NCBI GenBank assembly: GCA_025454075.1
Contig: JALOPD010000116.1
Span: forward strand, 1-21,662
From: Desulfobacterales bacterium
Lineage (GTDB): Bacteria; Desulfobacterota; Desulfobacteria; Desulfobacterales; UBA2174_A
Length of the DNA: 21,662 nucleotides
Reading direction: 5' to 3'
Below the pieces are notes generated by a model. That model was given only the letters and a program-made list of their open reading frames with translations. It searched no databases and had not been told where the DNA came from. The position numbers were made by a program, and so were the translations under genes. This document shows positions 17,587 through 21,662 of the stretch, piece by piece. Positions within the stretch are counted from its first letter, which is position 1. Every line of letters begins with the position of its first letter.

Positions 17587-17986
17587 GGCGATGTCTCCTG
17601 GCGTTGGAGGGCCGCCGTCCGAAACCGATGAGCGAGCGGAGCACCGGCCGGCGAGGTCGAGGGCCGAACGTCGGCGCCGGCAGTCCGAGGCGGGAGAGGC
17701 GGTATGGACGAAATTCTCCAGTTCCTTGTTTATCATGATTTCACCACCGCCTTCAAGCCCTCGCCGGAGCCGCGCGGCACCCGCGGCGTCGGCGGTCCGC
17801 GCGCGTGCGCCCGGCTTGCTTTTTGCGTCGGTTTGTGCCAATACAACCCCACACGCGCCCGACGGCCGCAACTCTTCCGACCTGACGCCTGAGCCCCGGG
17901 CCGAATCGCGGCGCCGGGCGGCCGGTTCCTCTTCCAGCATTGCAGTCTCCCTATGATCCGTCACCGTCGAGCCGGGAGGAGGCAGC
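17587..17986. other. 400-bp divergent intergenic region between two histidine kinases
   Basis: No convincing gene is present; the short open frames here are of low complexity. It must hold the promoters of both divergent kinase operons. I see only a weak sigma70-like pair on the plus strand (TTGCTT 17816-17821, CAATAC 17839-17844, 17-bp spacer) and a TGGCAC on the minus strand that lacks a correctly spaced GC. Confidence 0.4.
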
Positions 17987-19480
17987 ATGCACGCTGAAAA
18001 CGAGAGGGGTTATCTCCTCAGGGCGGTCGACGCCTTCCCTAGTCTGTTCGTCGTCATCTCCCCGGAGTACCGGGTGCTGGCGGCGCGCTGCAACCTCAGC
18101 TCCATTCCCGACGCGGAGATCATCGGCCGGCTCTGCCACGAAGTCTTTTTCCATCGGCCCGACCCCTGCGCCGACTGTGCCGTTAAAACCGTGTGGGAGA
18201 CGCGCCAACCCGCCTGGAGCCACCGCAGCGACGAAATTTCCGGGTCTGAGAAAGTCAGCTGCGTTTACGCGTACCCGCTGCTCTCGGGTCGGGAGGTCGA
18301 GGCGGTGGTCACCATGGAGCTGGACCTGCCGCCCCGCACGCGGGTCGAAGAGCAGCTCCAGCGCTCCAACGCGCTGCTGCGGAATCTGATCACCAGCGCC
18401 GTGGACGGGGTGATCGCCGCCGACCGAAACGGGAAGGTGATCATCTTCAACGACGCGGCGGCGGCGATATTCGGATACACCGTGGCCGAGGCGCTCGAGC
18501 ATCTGGACGTCCGCAACATCTACCCGGAGGGGCGCGAACGGGAGGTCATGCGGCAGCTGCGCAGCGACGACCACGGCGGCCGCGGCAAGCTGCGGTCCTA
18601 CCAGGCGGAGGTCCTGCACCGCGACGGCACGCGCATCCCCATCAACCTGAACGCCGCCATCGTCTACGAGGGCGGCCGGGAGGTGGCCACCATCGGTTTC
18701 TTCCACGACATGCGCGAGACCCTGCGCATGAAGCGGGAGCTCGAGAAAACCCAGCTGCAGCTGCTGCAGTCCGAGAAAATGGCCTCCCTCGGCAAGCTGG
18801 CGGCGGGGGTGGCGCACCAGCTCAACAACCCTCTCGGCGGAATCACGCTCTTCACCAAGCTGGTGCTGGAGGACTACGAGCTTCCGCCGGCCGCCCGGGA
18901 GGACCTCGGCCGGGTGCTGGGCGACGCCGAACGCTGCCGCGAGACGGTCAAGGAGTTGCTCGAGTTCACCCGTCAAACCCGCCACCTCATGCGGCCCAAC
19001 GACGTCAATCAAGCCCTGCGCCGCACCCTTTTCCTGCTGAAAAGCCAATCCCTTTTTCATAACATCGTGATGGACGTCGATCTCGACGAACAGCTCCCCG
19101 CCGTCCACTGCGACATCCAACAGCTGAATCACATGCTCATGAACATCATTTTAAACGCGGCCCAGGCCATGAAAGGGTGCGGGGCGCTCTCCATCCGGAC
19201 CCGGGCCGCACCGGACAGGCCGTGGGTGCGCATCGAAATCACGGATACCGGTCCGGGCATCCCGCCGGACGTTTTGCCGCATATTTTCGAGCCGTTTTTC
19301 ACCACGAAGGACGAAGGCGAGGGGACCGGGCTCGGGTTGAGCCTGGTATACGGCATCGTGGAAAACCACGGCGGGCAGATCAAGGCCTTCAGCGAACCGG
19401 GGCAGGGGGCCGCCTTCGTGATCGAGCTGCCGGTAACACCTAAATCCGATGGAGACCGCGCAGGTGAACAAGAAAGCTGA
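17987..19480 (+). CDS. PAS-PAS sensor histidine kinase with cysteine-bearing first PAS
   Basis: This is a 497-residue soluble kinase. The first PAS-like domain (about 10-115) carries GRLCHEVFFHRPDPCADC (C50, C61, C64), a variant of the motif in the divergent kinase. The second PAS (about 128-245) has SAVDGVIAADRNGKVIIFN and GFFHDMRE. The HisKA box reads GVAHQLNNPLGG, so Gln (Q278) follows the phosphoacceptor H277 where Glu is usual. The HATPase has MNIILNAAQAM, DTGPGIPP, FEPFFTTK and GTGLGLSLVYG. The start has an excellent GGAGG 4 nt upstream of the ATG. Its 3' end overlaps the hybrid kinase by 32 bp, so the two are co-transcribed and probably act together. There is no receiver in this protein; the receiver of the next gene is a likely phosphate acceptor. 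Confidence 0.9.
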   Translation: MHAENERGYLLRAVDAFPSLFVVISPEYRVLAARCNLSSIPDAEIIGRLCHEVFFHRPDPCADCAVKTVWETRQPAWSHRSDEISGSEKVSCVYAYPLLSGREVEAVVTMELDLPPRTRVEEQLQRSNALLRNLITSAVDGVIAADRNGKVIIFNDAAAAIFGYTVAEALEHLDVRNIYPEGREREVMRQLRSDDHGGRGKLRSYQAEVLHRDGTRIPINLNAAIVYEGGREVATIGFFHDMRETLRMKRELEKTQLQLLQSEKMASLGKLAAGVAHQLNNPLGGITLFTKLVLEDYELPPAAREDLGRVLGDAERCRETVKELLEFTRQTRHLMRPNDVNQALRRTLFLLKSQSLFHNIVMDVDLDEQLPAVHCDIQQLNHMLMNIILNAAQAMKGCGALSIRTRAAPDRPWVRIEITDTGPGIPPDVLPHIFEPFFTTKDEGEGTGLGLSLVYGIVENHGGQIKAFSEPGQGAAFVIELPVTPKSDGDRAGEQES

Positions 19481-20978
19481 CGAGCTGACGATCCTGGTCG
19501 CAGACGACGAGGGCGACATCCGGGACGGTGCGGAGCGGATCCTGAAGCGGATCGGCTTCCGCGTGCTGAAGGCCGCCCGCGGGGACGAGGCGCAGAAAAT
19601 GGCGGAGGCGATGCGTCCGGACATGGTGCTGCTCGATCTCAAGATGCCGGGCCAGGACGGCCTCGAGGTGCTGAAGTTCATCCGGCAGATGGACCCCCGG
19701 ATCCTGGTCATCATCATTACCGGCTACGCCACGGTCGAGGCCGCCATCGAAGCCATGAAGCGCGGCGCCTACGACTTCATCCCCAAGCCCTTCGAGCCCG
19801 ACCAGCTGCGCATCGTGGTCAACCGCACGGCGGAAAAGATCCGGCTGACGCGGGAGGCCGAGCAGCTCGAGCAGGAGAAGCTGCGCACGCTGGCCGATTT
19901 GGACACGGAAAAGAGCCGGATCCACTCCATCGTCGAATCGCTTCCGGACGGGGTGCTGGTCACCAACACCGCGGGCAACGTGGTCCTCATGAACCCCGCC
20001 TGCCGGCAGCTGATGGGCCTGGCGGCGGACGTGAAGCCCGGCCGGCCCATCGACGCCTACGTCCCGGACGAGGCCCTGTGCCGCCTGATCATGGACATCT
20101 CCCAGGGCCGGATCCTGGACTACGAAGACATCCCCGCCCAGGAGTTCGCGCTGCCCGACGGGAAATACCTGCGCGCCCGGGCGCAGCCGGTGCTGGGCGA
20201 CCGCAAGGAGTGCCTGGGGGCCGTCGTCAATTTTGCCGACATCACCACGCTGAAAATCGTGGACCGCCTCAAGTCCGAGTTCGTGTCCAAGGTGTCGCAC
20301 GAGCTGCGCTCGCCGCTGTCCACCATTCACGAGCAGCTCGCCACGGTGATCGGGGACCTGGTGGACCGGGCGCCCGTTCAGGACCAGCACATTCTCACGC
20401 GCGCCAAGGAGAAGACCAAGGGCATGATCTCCCTCATCAACGACCTGCTGGACATGTCGCGGATCGACGAGGGGCTCATCTGCCGCGAGCCGCGGCCGGT
20501 CCTGCTGGAGGAGCTGCTGCGCAGCATCGTCGACTTCCTGGACGCCAAGGCCCAGGCCAAGCATCAGGTTCTGACGCTGGTGCTGCCCGAAGCGCCGCTG
20601 CCCGAACTCCAGGCCGACCCCCTGGCGCTGGAGAGCATTTTCGGGAACCTCATCGCCAACGCCATCACCTACACGCCCGACGGCGGGAGCATCCGGGTGG
20701 AGGTGGACCTGGCGGGGGTCAATGTGCGGGTCCGGGTGATCGACAACGGCATCGGGATCGCCGAGAAGCACCTGGCGCGGATTTTCGAGCGCTTCTACCG
20801 GGTCAAGGACGAAGCGACCCGCTACATCACCGGAACCGGCCTCGGGCTGCCCATCGTCAAGGGCCTGCTCGAGGCCATGGGCGGGATCATCGAGGTGCAG
20901 AGCACGCCGGGCGAGGGGTCGATCTTCACCGTGCTTTTGCCGGCAGCGCCGGCAAAAACAGGCGAACAAAAGCCATAG
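19449..20978 (+). CDS. REC-PAS-HisKA-HATPase hybrid (receiver-first histidine kinase)
   Basis: This is a 509-residue soluble signalling protein. The receiver (about 12-130) has VADDE, phosphoacceptor D63 (VLLDLKMPG), Thr in IIITGYATV and Lys in FIPKPFE. A coiled coil (about 128-158) leads to a PAS domain (SIVESLPDGVLVTN to VNFADIT). HisKA has H284 in KVSHELRSPLS. The HATPase has FGNLIANAITYTPDG, VIDNGIGI, FERFYRV and GTGLGLPIVKG. The H-box and FERFYRV make it a different kinase subclass from the three HEINNPL/HQLNNPL-type kinases nearby. The receiver-first order suggests kinase activity gated by phosphorylation from the upstream PAS kinase, whose gene it overlaps. ATG 19449 is used; a GTG at 19464 just before NKKADELTIL is an alternative. 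No intrinsic terminator follows. Confidence 0.9.
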   Translation: METAQVNKKADELTILVADDEGDIRDGAERILKRIGFRVLKAARGDEAQKMAEAMRPDMVLLDLKMPGQDGLEVLKFIRQMDPRILVIIITGYATVEAAIEAMKRGAYDFIPKPFEPDQLRIVVNRTAEKIRLTREAEQLEQEKLRTLADLDTEKSRIHSIVESLPDGVLVTNTAGNVVLMNPACRQLMGLAADVKPGRPIDAYVPDEALCRLIMDISQGRILDYEDIPAQEFALPDGKYLRARAQPVLGDRKECLGAVVNFADITTLKIVDRLKSEFVSKVSHELRSPLSTIHEQLATVIGDLVDRAPVQDQHILTRAKEKTKGMISLINDLLDMSRIDEGLICREPRPVLLEELLRSIVDFLDAKAQAKHQVLTLVLPEAPLPELQADPLALESIFGNLIANAITYTPDGGSIRVEVDLAGVNVRVRVIDNGIGIAEKHLARIFERFYRVKDEATRYITGTGLGLPIVKGLLEAMGGIIEVQSTPGEGSIFTVLLPAAPAKTGEQKP

Positions 20979-21024
20979 AACATGGGACCAGGAGCCGGAA
21001 TTATTGGACCGGCAAACCGTTTCG

Positions 21025-21052
21025 CCCAAACCCCGAACCCCGAACCCTGAAA
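21025..21052. repeat. Four tandem 7-bp units (CCCGAAC type)
   Basis: The units are cccaaac, cccgaac, cccgaac and cctgaaa, head to tail. They lie in the 118-bp gap between the converging hybrid kinase and AroE-like genes. Two units are identical. The arrangement resembles the 7-bp array after metK, with an unrelated unit. Confidence 0.55.
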
Positions 21053-21096
21053 CGCTGCAGACAGGGTGGTGAAGCCGGCGGGCCCCGGCCGTTGCC

Positions 21097-21662
21097 TCAT
21101 GCCACCTGCCCCAAGCCGTTCTGCAGGGCGTTGACGAACTCCTCCGGCGGCACCTGGATCCCGGTCCAGAGCTGAAGGGTGCGGCGCGCCTGGAAGGCGA
21201 GCGGGCTCAACCCGTCGATGAAGCGGATCCCTTCTCGCTCGGCCTTCTCCTGCCAGAAGTTGCGGCGGCGGCCGTAGTTCAGATCGAAGATCAGCTCACA
21301 GCCGCGCAGTTCGAGTTTTTCCACCAGGCCGGCCAACTCCGCGGACTCATCCGGGCTCGACACGGAGGTGGCGTTGATGACGATGCGGGCGGGCAGGGGC
21401 ATTCGCGCCAGCAGCCCCGGCTCGACGCCCCGGCCGCTGAACTGGGCGACGATCTCGCGCGCCCGCTCGACGTTGCGTCCGGCCACCCACACCTCTCGCG
21501 CCCGCAGCCAGGTCAGGATGAAGGCCACGGTCCGGGCGGCCCCCCCGGTGCCGAAGACCAGCGCGGTTTTGTCCTCCACGTTGAAGTCGACTTCGCGCAG
21601 GGCGTCCATGATGCCGATGGCGTTGGTGTTGTAGCCTTTCAGGCGCTCGCCGTCCCGGACGA
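21097..21662 (-). CDS. aroE: Shikimate dehydrogenase-like protein, C-terminal part (5' end outside window)
   Basis: 188 C-terminal residues are present; the N-terminal substrate domain, including the catalytic Lys, lies off the right edge. AroE reduces 3-dehydroshikimate to shikimate with NADPH in aromatic amino acid synthesis. Visible family features are RLKGYNTN, the NADP-binding loop VFGTGGAARTVAFIL, AGRNVERA, INATSVSSP, IFDLNY and the end QARRTLQLWTG. Two deviations stand out. The GYNTD motif, whose Asp is the second catalytic residue, reads GYNTN (codon AAC at 21622-21624). The usual GMLVHQ near the C-terminus is SPLAFQ. It may be a divergent or non-shikimate paralogue of the SDH family, so the symbol is tentative. 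It converges on the hybrid kinase. Confidence 0.75.
   Translation of the reverse strand, partial: VRDGERLKGYNTNAIGIMDALREVDFNVEDKTALVFGTGGAARTVAFILTWLRAREVWVAGRNVERAREIVAQFSGRGVEPGLLARMPLPARIVINATSVSSPDESAELAGLVEKLELRGCELIFDLNYGRRRNFWQEKAEREGIRFIDGLSPLAFQARRTLQLWTGIQVPPEEFVNALQNGLGQVA

Noticed and set aside
17587..17737. N-terminal extension of the soluble kinase from ATG 17737 (MINKELENFVH).
   Set aside because: The added residues are low-complexity (Arg/Ser/Pro-rich), and the internal ATG at 17586 has a good ribosome-binding site and begins the folded domain. It is kept only as an alternative start.
17825..17840. A minus-strand sigma54 promoter (TGGCAC) for the kinase-NtrC-archaemetzincin operon.
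   Set aside because: The downstream GC is one base too far from the GG, and the -12 TTGC element is not matched.
20935..20957. Perfect 10-bp hairpin TTTTGCCGGC-AGC-GCCGGCAAAA at the end of the hybrid kinase gene, considered as a terminator.
   Set aside because: The T-run is 5' and the A-run is 3' of the stem on both strands, so there is no U-tract after the hairpin. It also lies inside the coding sequence before the stop codon.

Overview
The window is high-GC DNA, probably from the chromosome of a deltaproteobacterium (Desulfobacterota), likely an uncultured or metagenome-derived relative of the Desulfobacterales. This is inferred from gene content only: Cache- and PAS-type sensor kinases, a sigma54 promoter and an NtrC-type activator, an acyl-CoA hydrolase/transferase fused to a GNAT domain, and a bacterial archaemetzincin. 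No rRNA or other phylogenetic marker is present to confirm it.

Layout. 1-3198 (minus): the first codons of an unknown gene, an ATP-grasp ligase, and the CoA-transferase/GNAT fusion. 3449-6420 (plus): a strong sigma54 promoter match, a membrane Cache-HAMP histidine kinase whose reading frame is broken near 3700, and two overlapping response regulators. 6703-7644 (plus): a secreted D,D-carboxypeptidase. 7734-9626 (minus): DsbD. 9935-12530 (plus): metK and ahcY, separated by an intrinsic terminator, with another terminator after ahcY. 12611-14112: a lower-GC, poorly ordered stretch with a membrane-anchored HExxH protein and two frameshifted small ORFs, all on the minus strand. 14113-17586 (minus): an operon of soluble histidine kinase, sigma54-dependent response regulator and archaemetzincin. 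17987-20978 (plus): a divergent PAS histidine kinase and an overlapping REC-PAS-kinase hybrid. 21097-21662 (minus): the C-terminal part of an AroE-like dehydrogenase that runs off the window.

How the genes fit together. About half of the window is signal transduction: four histidine kinases, two stand-alone receivers, one NtrC-type activator and one receiver-kinase hybrid. The two divergent kinases at 16042-19480 share an unusual cysteine-containing PAS motif (CHEV...PC...C), so they may sense related redox or metal cues. The minus-strand member probably drives the sigma54 activator, and a putative zinc protease is translationally coupled to that activator. metK and ahcY are the SAM synthesis and SAH breakdown steps of the methyl cycle. 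DsbD and the carboxypeptidase are envelope housekeeping functions.

The points most worth a second look are: the kinase-activator-archaemetzincin operon; the Gln in place of the expected catalytic Glu of the CoA-transferase fusion; the C9 tract at the start of the membrane metalloprotease gene; the three apparent frameshifts; and the short 7- and 9-bp tandem repeats in three intergenic gaps.
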